Shown here: in pieces, positions 35,432 to 47,815 of the stretch
Layout of the letters: every line of letters starts with the position of its first letter
Position numbering within the stretch: the first letter of the stretch is position 1
DNA from: Sphagnum compactum
Lineage: Eukaryota; Bryophyta; Sphagnopsida; Sphagnales
Direction of reading: 5' to 3'
NCBI GenBank assembly: GCA_965153455.1
Contig: OZ234496.1
Span: 14,810,304-14,874,303, forward strand
DNA length: 64,000 bases
Position numbers and translations under genes: made by a program
The notes under the pieces: model-generated
The model's database searches: none
What the model was told of the DNA's origin: nothing
The model's input: only the letters and a program-made list of their open reading frames with translations

Positions 35432-36752
35432 AATCACTCGGCATAAGAACGCTTCATATGAACAATTGCCTTAACTATATACTAAAATTGCAGCAACAAT
35501 TTGAACACCTTCAGCAGCAGCCTACAGGACTCCTTCATGATTGAAGACCGAATGAGTTGAATGCTAGCAGTCCATACCTAGCACATGCAATGATCTGAAC
35601 AACAGCAACTGCACCAACAGTCACAATGTTGAAAAACAGAGCAACTCTTTGTGCCCACAAACCAACGAGTGAACCAAGAACCTCATGATACTGCACATCA
35701 TCCACAACATCTGAAAAACCCATCAGACATCCAATTCTGGCCTTTCTTCCTCTTACAGAATTACACTCATGTCAGGTTAGCCATCCATGTACCATACACA
35801 TCAGGGTGGTTCTACACTTGTAAACAACATATCTACTTGCAAAACACAATCTCCTCAAGTCCCGCAGAAAACCCATTTTCAAAATTTCATGATCATAGTA
35901 AGAGTATGTATCTATCATGTAGAAAAAGAATATAAAACTACACATGTTACTCTCTTATGTCCCTGGGGCAAAATCTCAGATCCAAAACAAGGCTAAGATA
36001 GAATTGACACAAAATCTATAAAAGGGGGGGGGGAGAGAAATTTTTAAAAAACCTGTATCACATGTCTGTTGAAGTCAACTCCATCTCGTTCCTTGCGAAC
36101 TCGGTACTCCACATACAGACGTGCAAGTAAGTAGCATGTGTACATTCCTATGCTGAAATAGAAGAGATGGAAGAAGACACCCCATTTGTACCCCATCTGG
36201 GAATATGATGTTGGCATTGAAAGAATCACTTGCCCAACCTGCAAAAAAAATTCATATAAAGATGACCAAGAACTTCCCAATCAATCATTCGAGCCACATA
36301 GGTAATCTTCTTTTTCTTCTTCTTCTTCTTCACAGGTTGGTCATTCCATTAGTGAGTCTCTCACTGATTGATTGATCATTGCTTATAAGCTAGAAAATAT
36401 TCTCTCTTAATTCTTTATCCAACAATTCATTCCTGAGCACCAAAAGAAAAAAATCATAACCCATTTCTATCATATGATCACGCAAGCACACAAGATCTGA
36501 TTGAAGATCACTTGGACTCACTTGTGCTGCAACAGCATTGAGCCAAGCATCATAAACTGAGCCTCCATGCCAAATTGTCTTCTTCCAAAGGCTATGTAGA
36601 GATCCGGCACTTGCAATTGTCTTCTTCTCTTGCTGCTGCTGCTGTTTGATGTAATTGTTGTTTGCTTCTCCATTGATAGTGCCTTTCTCGATCGCTTCTG
36701 CCTCATTGTGTGTGTACCCATTTTCTCCTAATTCATCTTCGCAAGCACCCAT
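33569..36752 (-). CDS. AUX1/LAX-like auxin influx carrier, 486 residues, divergent
   Basis: A plasma-membrane amino acid/auxin permease family protein; AUX1/LAX members import auxin with protons. Exons: 36522-36752, 36053-36238, 35578-35690, 35145-35328, 34785-34882, 34336-34543, 33854-34108 and 33569-33754, all GT-AG with closing phases. Hallmarks in order: WHGGSVYDAWLNAVAAQVGQ, SMPTSYSQMG, YVEYRVRKE, IIACARSNAYYLN, KRTWTIVFGA, FRIWSFLG, TTYTAWYM, GHAITIEIMHAMWKP, YWAFGDELL, MWEKLWGVH, PFFGPLNSLIGSL, and the invariant-looking C-terminus KCYQC. Length is normal (AUX1 is about 485). Odd points: the block after VIQ reads YHEVLGSLVGLWAQRVALFF instead of the usual WFEVLDGLLG and CTFLLFG wording, and the N-terminus has a Gln run, so it may be a separate LAX clade. 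Start is the ATG at 36752; an ATG 18 bases upstream is in frame. Regulation is not visible. Confidence 0.92.
35403..35431. repeat. (TC)n microsatellite in a LAX-like intron
   Basis: About 14 TC dinucleotides between the third and fourth exons of the LAX-like gene. Confidence 0.9.
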
Positions 36753-37918
36753 GTGGCAATTTATGAACAAACCTCAACACAAAAACAGGAAGAAGCAGCT
36801 TCCACACCTGCAGCAGACATGCAGGATCATACAAATAAATTTTGATGGATGTCATGGAAACTATGTACTCTTGATCATTTTTATTTCATGGGTGTTTTTT
36901 TTCTTGAACCCATTTGTGAACCCGCCACACACACACACACAAACAAACAACTCCAGACACAGCACCTGCAGCACATGAATATGTAAAGCAGTAATATTTT
37001 GCTTGGATAAATGGGCACATCATGGAGAGAACAAACGACAACAAAAAAGGGCCTGAAGATTGTAAATCTCTGACAATGCTCAGCCTGAAGGAAAGTTTGT
37101 CTGTAGCAAATGGGTCCACATAATGCTCCACATACACACACATTACACACACAAGGAAGGACGGAGGAGATCTCTCCTGCAACTTGGAAAGTGGAAACTT
37201 TGTTGTGGACGTTTCGTCAACATTATTATGAAGAATCCACATTTAAAGAGCAAACCTCAAAAGAGTTGCAGGAGATCAAGAAAAACATAAATTTATGCGG
37301 GACATTCTGAAGCAAACTGATGCCTTCCTTGCAAATGGACAAACCCAAAAAAAAAAACCAAAAACACTCAGAGAAACAGACAACTTGCAGTACTATCCTT
37401 GTTACTTGCAATCGGAACTTTGCAATCCACCTTGAACACAGAAGACAAAGAGTAGGCAGATCAAGTAGTAGTAGCAGAAGCAAAACAGATATTATTATAC
37501 ACCAGTACACAAGAACAATACCTGAAAAAAGCAGACAGGGTTTATTGCAAGACTATTAAGGAGGATCATGACTACTGACATGCAACAAAAGCCAATGGGG
37601 GGGGGAGACACACATGTTGATCAAAACCCAAAATAGAAACAACAACAACAAAAACAAGCATTTCAATTCATGCAAATCACAGATCAAACATACACGAGAG
37701 AAAGAAAGAGTCTTGTAGTAGTAATCCAGGGCAGAAAAATAACTGTGAACACGCACCCACCCACCAGACGAAAAAAGGTTCCCAAAGGTTCAAAGAAGCT
37801 TTCTGCAACCCAGTGACTATTGATGATGGCCTGAGGCTCAGTGACTATTGATGATGGCCTGAGGCTTGTAAGCAGCAGTGAGGATGATGATGATGATGAG
37901 GTACAAAGCTTGCCAGGG

Positions 37919-37949
<31 letters not shown>

Positions 37950-38330
37950 TCACACACACAGATCAGCTCAGACTAGTAAGTAGTACTACTAGTGCACACA
38001 CATGATTTTGTGGCAAATCAGGTCTCATCACATCACTCCATCACTGCCAATATCTTCTTTCTCTGCCATCCTCTGTCATCATCAGTGTGGAACTCTGGAG
38101 TCTGGAAGTCTGGAGGAGTGTGGGTGGAGTGCAGTGGAGTGAGGAAAGGAAGTTTTTTTGTTTTGTTTTGTTTTGTGGGTTTCTGACAAAAAAACAATAT
38201 TTAGACAAAAGGCTTTTGTAGTCAGTCTAGTGTCAAAGGAGAAGAAGTCTTTTGTTGTCAGCCCCAAACACATGTGCCATATTTTGTTGCCATCTTTTGT
38301 TGGCTGGTAGGCAAGGATTGTTACAAATCA
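36753..38330 (-). promoter_or_regulatory. Upstream/5' leader region of the LAX-like gene
   Basis: No conserved coding sequence. Contains a (CA)n patch near 36930, a 28-bp direct duplication at 37812-37867 (CAGTGACTATTGATGATGGC continuing to CTGAGGCT) and a (CT)n tract at 37926-37947 of the kind often found in plant 5' leaders. Possible leader exons and introns cannot be resolved by eye. Confidence 0.4.
37812..37867. repeat. 28-bp exact tandem duplication
   Basis: Two adjacent copies beginning CAGTGACTATTGATGATGGC and ending CTGAGGCT, in the LAX-like upstream region. Confidence 0.85.
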
Positions 38331-38452
38331 CAGTTTAATGGAAAACGCTTCAGATGACATTGAAAAGTAATGAACACCAAAATGATGTGAATTGTGGTTA
38401 GATTCATTACAGAGTTATAGTAGCTTCAGGGATTTTTATAGGCCCCTTACTA

Positions 38453-38483
<31 letters not shown>

Positions 38484-41400
38484 GGTCTATTTTTATATGA
38501 GGCTTTTTGAAAGATGATATTTTGGCTTGTGTTGAAACTTGAGATTAGTTATAATAGAGTTCTAATATCTTGAAGGCTTTTGGTTTCATTTAGAGGATTG
38601 TTTGAAGATTAGGTATATCTATGCATGGTGAAATATTTGAGTTTCCATAATTCTTCTTTTGCCTTCTTTAAGATCTTTTTTAATGTAAATGGCAAGCTCA
38701 CAATGTGACACACCCACTTCTTGTTGTTGTTGTTCATCATCGTAGTCGTGGTGATGGTGGTGGTGGTGGTGGTGGTGGTGGTGGCGGCAATATATTTGTG
38801 TGTGTATTTTGTGTTGTGCTTGTTGGGGAGAAAATGTTGGGTATAAATGTTTGTGTGCTTAAATTCCATTTTCTCCCCCCTCCCACATTCCTTCCTTGCA
38901 AGTGGGTGGGTTGAAAAGAACAAACATTGGGTAGAAATGTTGAGCACTTAAGTCTTCTTTTTTCTCCCAGGTCTCTTATCACTTCCTTGCATGCAGGTTG
39001 GCGAGTGGGCAAGTGGGTTTGTGGGTGGGTGGTTTTTTAGTATATTTTATTTAATTTTTAAAATTAAAACCCAACTTTCCGACAATCAACAATTTATATT
39101 ATTATCTGATGTTTGTTGTGTTATGAAGAAGAAGATTTGGGATGCATGATGCATTCAATAATTTTAGTAGTAGTACTCGTAGTAGTGTCCATGTTTCCAC
39201 ACTTTCCATAAATTTTTGTTTCTTTACTCCGTTGCTGCTGACTTCCCAAGAGTTGTGGTGAGCATCAACTATTAATCAACTATTACTAGTAGTAAAGTAT
39301 CGTGGACACATGGGTGAACCCCATCTTGGAAAAGCAATTGTTTTGATGTGGGTATGAAGAGGATATATGCCAAAATCATCATATAGCATACATGTATTTT
39401 CATATTTTGCAATGCACACATTTATGATGGATTTGTTCAAAATATGGTGACTAACTTATGTGTATATATATATTAGTTACCATATGTTTGTGGACTTAGT
39501 TATTATATATTAATGATTCTATTTAGTGTGTTTTAAAAAAAAATCTTATGTTGCACCAAAAGTGGCAATCAGCCACCAAAAAAATTAGCCAAATTTGGCT
39601 ACAAGGCAAATTGAGAAGTACAAAATTTCGGAATTGTGTTGGGAAACCACTAAACCCATTAGCCAAATATGATGATTTCAATAGAAGAAAGCTAAAAATA
39701 TGCCTAAACCCTCCAAAAAACTTGGCACTTTCATAATTGTCTTCATAGAAATGTGGTGAGTTTTTGGGAAATTTTTCAAAAAGTTCTCATGAGCATGTTT
39801 CGTGGGATGTTTTTTTTTTCTTAAAGCAAAATGGCAAATTTTCACCACAAACAAGATCATTGAGCATTGAAGGGTTTCAACTTTCATATTTTTTAATTTT
39901 ATACTTTATGATTTTTTAATTTAATATGTACATGTTTCCACTGAATAAATATTGCGCAATTAATATTTTTTCTCCACTTGACAATGTGCCATACAGGACA
40001 CATATTTTTATACAACTTTTGACTCACCCTACCTTTACCTTGTGAACATGGAAAATGTTTGTCATTTACCTTTACCCAAATTCGAAAATGTTTAAACCCT
40101 AGATACCATTCACTTACCTCAAGTATTTTTTTGAAATTTTGCATTTTCACTTACCCAATTAATACATTAAATTCATATACCAACCATTACCCAAAAGATA
40201 TATTAAATCAATATACCAAGCTTGGAATTGTTGACATTTGAGTTTGTGTTTATTAAGTATATTAATGTTGTCCATAAAGTGGGCTTGGGTTTTAATTTAG
40301 ATCCTCCTTTTCATTTTAACTCTATCACATGCGAAGGATTGAATTGTGGACAAATGAAGTTGAATTTGTAAGTTCATGATGTGTGAGACATGGTTCCATA
40401 TCTTATTATGCACATGAATATCTGAAGACACTTTTAGTCACCTTGCTAGTCATTGGCATTATATGTTCACAAATGCAATGTAATACTTTAACATTAATTT
40501 ATCATTATTCAAATTAATTTATATTTTGTTGTTATTTTCATTTTTGTTTGTGTTGTGCTACTAGTTGATGATGAGTAGGCTCTTAAAGTTCATTGAATCA
40601 TTAAATGTTTTTTAAATGTAACTGAATGATTTTATTTCAATTTTTGGAATTAGCCAATGTGATTTTAAAAACCAATTGGTCCATGACAAATGGTACAACA
40701 TTGCATTTCTTCAAGGTAATGAGGTGACTACTTAAACAAGACTATGTTGAGGATAGGCTTCTAAATTTAAATTTTAAAATGTGAATTAGAAGCAATTAAT
40801 GTATGGACAATGTAACTTATTTGGGCAAAACTTGTGATACTTGAAGTTAAAAAATTTGACAACCACATGAAAAAAGAAGTAGAAGTCGAAGGGTTTAAAT
40901 CTCCTTGGAGAATTGAACCTTCTAACCTTTAAAGCAATTGCCACCACAATTTAAGGGAAATAAGTAACATGCAAAATTCAAGTCAAGTAGAAACAATGAG
41001 AATGCATTACACAAATCTTCTATCAATCAAACCAATGACTTGTAATGCACTAATAAAAGCAAATACAAATTTGAACTTGTAGTTCTAACCTTTGTTCTCA
41101 CAAGAGATCAATAGGAATTGAAAGAGGCAATTGGGTTATGGAAGGGGTTTACTAGGCTCTAAACTTCTATTGCCAAAACTACAACCTTTAGGTCTTTGCT
41201 ACATGGTGAATCTTCTTCACATTCCATAGTTTGAATTTTGCAACAAAAGGAAAAGTTGTGAGAGTGAAAATCTTTTATGCATGCATTCTTATCTCTAGAT
41301 TCAACTACGTCATCAACCCATTTTTCAACTTACTTTTCACGATAGTTAGTGTAAAGACCTAAATGGGTGTATATTGTTTATTCTATCAATTAGCTCATAG

Positions 41401-42640
41401 GTGCACCCATAGGGTTTAGCGTTTAGACATATGTGTACAAAGGGGTTGCGCCCATAGAAGTTAGTTTATGTACATCAAGAGTTAAAAAATGGGATCAACC
41501 CTAGACATTAAGGTCAAGTGAATTTATAAAGTTTGCACTACCAAGTTCATCCTTAGGTGACACATTTGTATGCCCTAACATGGAAGGGCCATGTGATTTT
41601 GTTTCCAACTACATATTAGTACCATTGAATTTAGCTCTTTGAAAAATGATCTTGCCAATCTGCAACACAAAGTATTAGTTTGGAAGCCAAATTAGACTTC
41701 CCCATACTAGAGCAAGACATCCACCCAAAACTTGCACCTTCCATAGAGGGAAATTACTTATAGTACTACCATTTCACACCTTATTCTAAGAAAATGTTAG
41801 TGGAATAAGGAATTGTTTGCAACCTTGTAATTACCATGAAAACGTGATGAACACTAATCTAAATTTGACAATCGAGAGTTATATTAGGCTATTTACTTCA
41901 TCACAAGAATTTACATAAAGAAACCCTGGTAGCCTAGATTTTGCAATGTCAAATGTATAGATAGAAAAGATCCAATTCATACATACACTTACTTACTTAC
42001 CCATGATACGCTTTACAAATCACTTCAATGTTTCAAAGGATTGTTGGGTACTCTGCAAAACTTTATTCATAAGGACACCATCGATTGTGAAAATGTACAA
42101 GGGAATAAGAAAAAGGGAGAATTTACAGGACGACAAAACTAGATGTCAAAATCTCTCCATTTCAAAAACCGATTGCCTGGACGTAGTAGGTCGGCCATGT
42201 TTAGTGTTTTTGATTTGGCCCATCGTAGTGATTGGTCCAGGTGGTTTGTTATTACCAGCAGTCCCCCCCACCTATTTGCTGTCCCAGTTTCAGTTTTATG
42301 GGTGGGGTTGCAAAAGAGTAAAATAACTAAAACTTGGATGTGAAAAATGTTTTTGCAGGGTTATATACTGAGCACCGATGGAGATGCTTTCTTACCATTT
42401 ACCCCAAAACAATGTGAACTCACTCGAACCCAAGGCAATTTGACTAGGTACCTTAAATTGTCTTGAAACACCTAACTCAATTCTAGTTATATTTTTCAAG
42501 CTTTCTTAGGATGATGGGGGTGCTCAGGTCGAGATCTATTATTAAAGGGTTCTCTTCTTCACAAAGAAACACCTCTTAGAAATTTCATGTAGCCAATGAG
42601 AAGGTTCAGCATGGCTTAGTTTTTTTCTTTTGGGATTTGG
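38331..42640. other. Intergenic DNA, no gene seen
   Basis: Holds a (TAA)n microsatellite near 38455-38483, a (GGT)n tract near 38753-38785, two near-copies of a unit around TGGGTAKAAATGTTKR at 38840 and 38930, and a palindrome-core repeat at 39558. From about 39,900 it is AT-rich with only short open frames. Confidence 0.55.
39558..39610 (+). repeat. Palindrome-core dispersed repeat, copy 7 (perfect core)
   Basis: GTGGCAATCAGCCACCAA followed by the exact palindrome TAGCCAAATTTGGCTA at 39586-39601, then CAAGGCAAATTGAGAAGTAC. Confidence 0.6.
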
Positions 42641-43400
42641 GGGTGGGTGGGGGATTTTATTTTATTTTTTGGGTATGTTCCCAATATGTTCCCGCCAAGC
42701 TCCCAAGATGTTCCCATCTTCAGTTTTCCCCAATGTTTTTCGGTTTCCAATCTGCTCCCTAAGACGTTCCCAATGGCGCCTCATTTGTTATCCCATATTG
42801 TTTGGGCCATGGCCGAACAGGCATGTATATAACTCGGTAGGGGGGTGGGAGGGGACCAAAAGGAAGGATAAGAAACCATGCTTCTATTTTGGGGAGAGAA
42901 GTATTATTAGGCTTCTATGTTGGGTAGTGCCCCATGTTCCAAAAGTATTGGTGATGGGCCAATCAAATGGCTCCTTTTTTTTAAAAATTAAAAACTTGTG
43001 GGCATACCCCTCACTAATTAATAGATGCATGAATAGGTAGGGTGTTGTTCCTTTTAAGTTTGGGGTGGGGTGGGGTGGGGAGGGGAGGGGAAGGATTTTT
43101 TCCATTTTCCCCTGGTTCCCAATGTGTTCCCCACTATGTTCCTTTTAAATTCCCAATGGGTTCCCATCAGGTTCCCAATATGTTCACCAAGTTCCCAATG
43201 TGTTCCCCAACATGTTCACCATAGCTCCTCACTTTTATCCGATATGCTTTGGCAAAGGTTCTCCTCCTTTCACCTATATAGCTGGGCCAAAGGGGAGGAA
43301 CTCTATACTTCAAAATAGAACCTTTTATTTTGGAAAGCCTCCATAGTTTCATTTTTTTGGAGTGATGGGCCAATCGAATTAGCTCGTTGCAAAAGAAAAA
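42641..43400. repeat. Two diverged copies of an element carrying a ~12-bp TTCCCAATRTG minisatellite
   Basis: At 42,675-42,760 and 43,110-43,225 short units around GTTCCCAATRTGTTCC recur several times. Each array is followed by CATTTGTTATCCCATATT or CACTTTTATCCGATATG, then GGGGAG-type sequence and GTGATGGGCCAATCRAAT. So a unit of about 370 bp is present twice. A looser relative with GGGCCATG and CCAATCAGG may lie at 46,020-46,330. Class unknown. Confidence 0.6.
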
Positions 43401-43804
43401 GAAAAGAATTGAACTTGGGAGGCACCTCATCTAACGAATAGGAGAGGTGAATTGAAGTGAAGCAAGAAGGGGAAAACAAATGTGCTCAAAATGGGTTGGC
43501 AACTTCAAAGGAAGCATGGTTGTTGTAACCAGGGTTTTTCTTGTCATAGTTGTAAAAAATAACACAAAACTTGAACAAAAGAAAACACAACAAGGTGCAA
43601 AGCTATGAAAGAGTCTAAGTTATTAGGCATTGTTGTTCCTTTTATGTATGATTTTTTGATTAGATAATTACCACATGGATTTGGGTTTATTATGAACATC
43701 TATCTTATCTTGTTTTCTCACACTCAATATACCCTAATTTAATCAAATGCATGTTCAAGGGTATTTATACAAACTTGAAAAGATATGCTTGTTTCATGAT
43801 CCTG

Positions 43805-43827
43805 GATATATATATATATATATATAG
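43805..43827. repeat. (TA)n microsatellite
   Basis: About eleven TA dinucleotides. The surrounding 43,400-45,200 interval shows no gene. Confidence 0.85.
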
Positions 43828-44068
43828 ATTTTAATACTTTTACCCCAAGTTGGGTATGTTCTCAAACCTAAGTAAATCTTGTTAGGGTAAGGTTCACCTA
43901 AACCCTAAAATTGTCATCGCTCTTATGTGTGATTGTTTTATAAGGTGTTTAGTATTGAGAAAGAATGTGATGAGTTATGTCCATGCTCTCGTTGTTGTCG
44001 AATCGTGGGATAGAACTAAAGTTTGAAGATTGGTTAGACCACAACGTCGAACTTGTGATCCCATTCCC

Positions 44069-44230
44069 AGATGAGTAGATTAAACACAAGATTCCTAACC
44101 AATGGCTTCATCAAAGAGAGATGAAGGGGGTTAGGTTCTTATGGGTTAAATTTAGATGAGTAGATTAAACACAAGATTTCTAACCAATGCGTCAAAGAGG
44201 TGTAAAAAGGGGGTTAGTTAGGCTTTTTAT
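44069..44230. repeat. Diverged ~84-bp direct duplication
   Basis: AGATGAGTAGATTAAACACA begins at about 44070 and again near 44154; both continue with AAGATTYCTAACCAATG and GGGGGTTAG. Confidence 0.75.
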
Positions 44231-45212
44231 GAGTTCAATTTTTGTGTTGTTTCATTTTAAGGAAGGAGTGACTTTTATTATTATTAAAGACTTGTAAATC
44301 TTTATTAAAAAACATGCCCTAGATTAGGGAAATGTACAAAGGAGTAAAATAAAGGAAAAGGGAAAAATGATAGGACGTCAAGTTGTCTGAAAGTTGCTAT
44401 GAAAATCTATGCATGTCCATAACTGACTACCTGTGAAAGGTCGATCATATTTACATGTTAAAAATTGACGACTTGCAATAGGTCGGCCGTGATGATGGGA
44501 GGTGTGTCTTGAAGGGGTGAAAGTTGAGAAGTAGCTAAACCTAGTGCTATCACCTGACTTAAGACGGAACACTTTTGTATCCTTTGTAATGTGATTGAAA
44601 CTTTTTGACGAAAAAAAATGACCAAGGTAGCAAGATGAGAGAGCCTTCTATCGCCTTCAAGCTCCAAATGGCACCGACACTAACTTTCCCACCAAATCTT
44701 GTTGGAACCCTAAAACCCAAAGAGCGGGTTGGGATAAGTAGGTAAAACTAAAGACCATACAATAAAACTAAAAAAAACTTGAGAAATCACATTTCATATC
44801 AAATTTCACTAACATAAATAGATAGGCTAGTGTGTGCTTGTAGACTTTGCTTGTAGACTTTGAGTGCTCCTGGGTGGTGGTGTGATGATGGTGTCCATCA
44901 TCATCACAAGGACTTCACTACCATACTTGTCATAGAATTGTGACTTGTTTGGTTCATTTCTTCAACTAGGTTTTGGGACAAAGAGCTTTGAGGAATAAAA
45001 TGGCACATAGAGGGGCCCCCCCCCTCCTCATTGTGTTGGGGTTTGAACTTTGGGCTAACCCACTTTCAAACTTTGAACCTTGAACTTCAAACCGATTCAA
45101 CTCTCTTGTTTATATTATACCTACCACAAAATTTGCATTTATGTTCCTCTTGGAGCACAACCCAAGTAAAGGGTCAAGGAGCAGCTTGACAAGTTGACAA
45201 AAATTACAATTC

Positions 45213-45290
45213 CGTGTGATACCCAATGGGTATCATGGGAGAACAAATCGTTGGGTATGTTTATTTTCATGTGATACCCGATGGGTATCA
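45213..45290. repeat. Duplicated imperfect palindrome
   Basis: GTGATACCCAATGGGTATCAT and GTGATACCCGATGGGTATCAT lie about 53 bp apart. Each is nearly its own reverse complement (GATACCC/GGGTATC arms). Confidence 0.75.
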
Positions 45291-45760
45291 TGGGGAAAAG
45301 GGAGAAAAAAACAATTCGGAGCGCGTCAACAAGATAAAAGATTCAACCATGAGAGTGAAACCCAATATGCAGCTCACTCATCCAATGGACATTCTTTCCC
45401 TCCTCTAGTTGTTCATGACATTCTTTTGTTAATTAGGTCAAAATTTAGTGTAGCTCATTTTTCTTGCATTGGGTGATTGATCATCATGTGATGTTTTGCA
45501 AAACTTTTGCTCAACATGTTCGTGTGTCATTCTAAGCAACCGATTGGATGCTATAATATAAAAGTAATGTGGAAATGAGTTTAGGTTTTCAATGAACGAA
45601 TATTACATGGTAAAAGAATTTTTTCTCTCATTGAAATTATGGACCAAAGAATATATATATATATAACCATACATATTTTTGTTTCTTCAAGATGCTGAAT
45701 TTTTATTTATTTTTGAATAGGAATAATAACTTTGGAAGCTTTATTTGTACCATGACCAAT

Positions 45761-45821
45761 TTTGTGATGTAGCTGCTGAGGTGGAGATCTTCCGTAAGAT
45801 GATCTGTCAAATTTGGCTATT
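45761..45821 (+). repeat. Palindrome-core dispersed repeat, copy 8
   Basis: TTTTGTGATGTAGCTGCTGA, then GATCTTCCGTAAGATGATCT and the core TCAAATTTGGCTA. Confidence 0.6.
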
Positions 45822-47259
45822 AACAAAACATGGAAGGAAAATATAAAATATTTAAATATTCTTGCTACCTACTTCAACCATGTATATACAACAATCTGCC
45901 CATTTTCTTTAAAAAATTGAAATTTTTGTCAAATTTTTGTGATTTTTTACACAAAATTTCCAAAAATTCACAACAATCCAAAATTTTCACACATAGTTAG
46001 ACAAAAAAATATACCTTTTTATTTTGAACCCCCTCTATCTTGGGGACCATGCGGTATATGGTCATAGGCTCCAAATAGCATGTTCATCCAAGGAGTCCAT
46101 TTTCAATTTTGTTGGGGGCTGGGATGATGAAAATAACGCATGCAGTTGTCTCTATGGAGAGAAGAACGGGGGAGTTTATGCCTCATGGGCCATGGCACCA
46201 AGGAGCCAATCAGGTGAAGCACACTATCGCCTGGGCTTTACCATTACCCCCATATTGGAAGGGGATAGGCAGGCATGCAACACTTATTATGGCTAATCCA
46301 CCTACAATTGGCTGAGTTTTTTAAATCAAATGCGCCAGTGTACACCAATTGAGAAATTTTCACAATCTGACCAATTGTACTAGGAGTTCACATTGGAAAG
46401 GTTAAAAAGTTGCGCAACATGTCCAGTCCTAAGTCGGTGACTTCTCTTTCGATAACCCAAATTCTTGGTTTCACAACGATAAACGATACTCAAGATCTTT
46501 CATTTGTTATGGGGAGGTTATTGAGTGAACCAAGGGGGGGAACAAAAGTTCGTGAATTATGTATGGAATAGTGATCAAAAATACCATCTAACAAGTGTAA
46601 TCAAAGTTCCGAAAGTTATCAAGTGCAGGATCTACTTAGTGCAAAGCTTAACTCAAGCAACTTTCATACTCAATGCACATGTCAATGAGATGTCATGGTA
46701 TTTGAAATGTCCCATGGTTTAGGTATTTTACATATTATTATTACTATTATTATTATTATTATTATTTTCTTATTTTATTTTTTTATGTTAAAAAATGTTT
46801 AGTGTTTCCAGATTGATAACATACTTGCATGATAACCAGGTCATGTGGGTAAGTTATTGGATTTTGAAAATTTTAACATTAAGAAGTTAGGTTATTAATC
46901 AATTATCCAAAAAAAAAAAAAACCTGCCAACACTGGTAGATACATTCATTAGACTTCTGATCTATAATTATTGTCTTGTTTGGATGTGGTCTAACATCCA
47001 ACAAGATGTTTAACATCCAACAATGATGGATGGACGGCCTTCAAAGACACCAATAATGGTGATGACAAAAAAATGGATGACATAAGAAAAACACTAAAAG
47101 GAAGAAGGTGGGACTTTGGAAGGAATTTGGAACCATTGTGTTTGAATGAAGATGGACTCGTAGAGTAAAGACTAATGGAGAGGGTTTTATGGGCATAATG
47201 TTTTTTTGGTGTTTTTTTTGGGTTTAGAGTCGATCAAAACATTCTTGAACACATTTACC
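45822..47259. other. Intergenic DNA, no gene seen
   Basis: AT-rich with a (TTA)n microsatellite near 46,738-46,766. An open frame at 46525-46722 has no recognisable motif. A G-rich patch near 46,300 is discussed with the 42.6-kb repeat. Confidence 0.5.
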
Positions 47260-47815
47260 ACATAAATAAGATCGCAAGATGTTTTCTTGGAGCTTAAATG
47301 AAAGTATGTACAAGAAATGTAAAGATAGCGAGACATTTTCTTCTTGGAGCTTATATGAAAGTATGTATAAGAAATGTAAAGATTGTGAGATGTTTTCTTG
47401 GAGCTTAAATGAAAGTATGTACAAGAAATGTAAAGCAATGTGAGATGTTTTCTTGGAGCTTAAATGAAAGTATGTACAAGAAATGTAAAGCAATGTGAGA
47501 TGTTTTCTTGGAGCTTAAATGAAAGTATGTACAAGAAATGTAAAGCAATGTGAGATGTTTTCTTGGAGCTTAAATGAAAGTATGTACAAGAAATGTAAAG
47601 CAAATGTGAGAGATGTTTTCTTGGAGCTTATATGAAAGTATGTACAAGAAATGTAAAGATCATGAGAGGTTTTCTTGAAGCTTAAATGAAAGTATGTACA
47701 AGAAATGTATCGATCGTGAGATGTTTTCATGGAGCTTAAATGGAAGTATGTAGAAGAAATGTAAAGATCGTGAGATGTTTTCTTGGAGCTTAAATGAAAG
47801 TATGTACAAGAAAAG
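47260..47815. repeat. Tandem repeat, about ten units of 55 bp
   Basis: Unit: GATGTTTTCTTGGAGCTTAA, then ATGAAAGTATGTACAAGAAA, then TGTAAAG and a variable 5-9 bases. Four consecutive starts are 47389, 47444, 47499 and 47554, exactly 55 apart; outer units vary to 58 bp. Open minus-strand frames across it (YISCTYFHLSSKKTSH repeated) are a by-product of the repeat. Confidence 0.93.

Noticed and set aside
35403-37947. (TC)n tracts as regulatory GAGA elements
   Set aside because: Position in an intron and an upstream region is compatible, but the sequence alone cannot separate function from simple microsatellites.
38705-38914. Glycine-rich protein frame
   Set aside because: It is a (GGT)n microsatellite without flanking conserved sequence.
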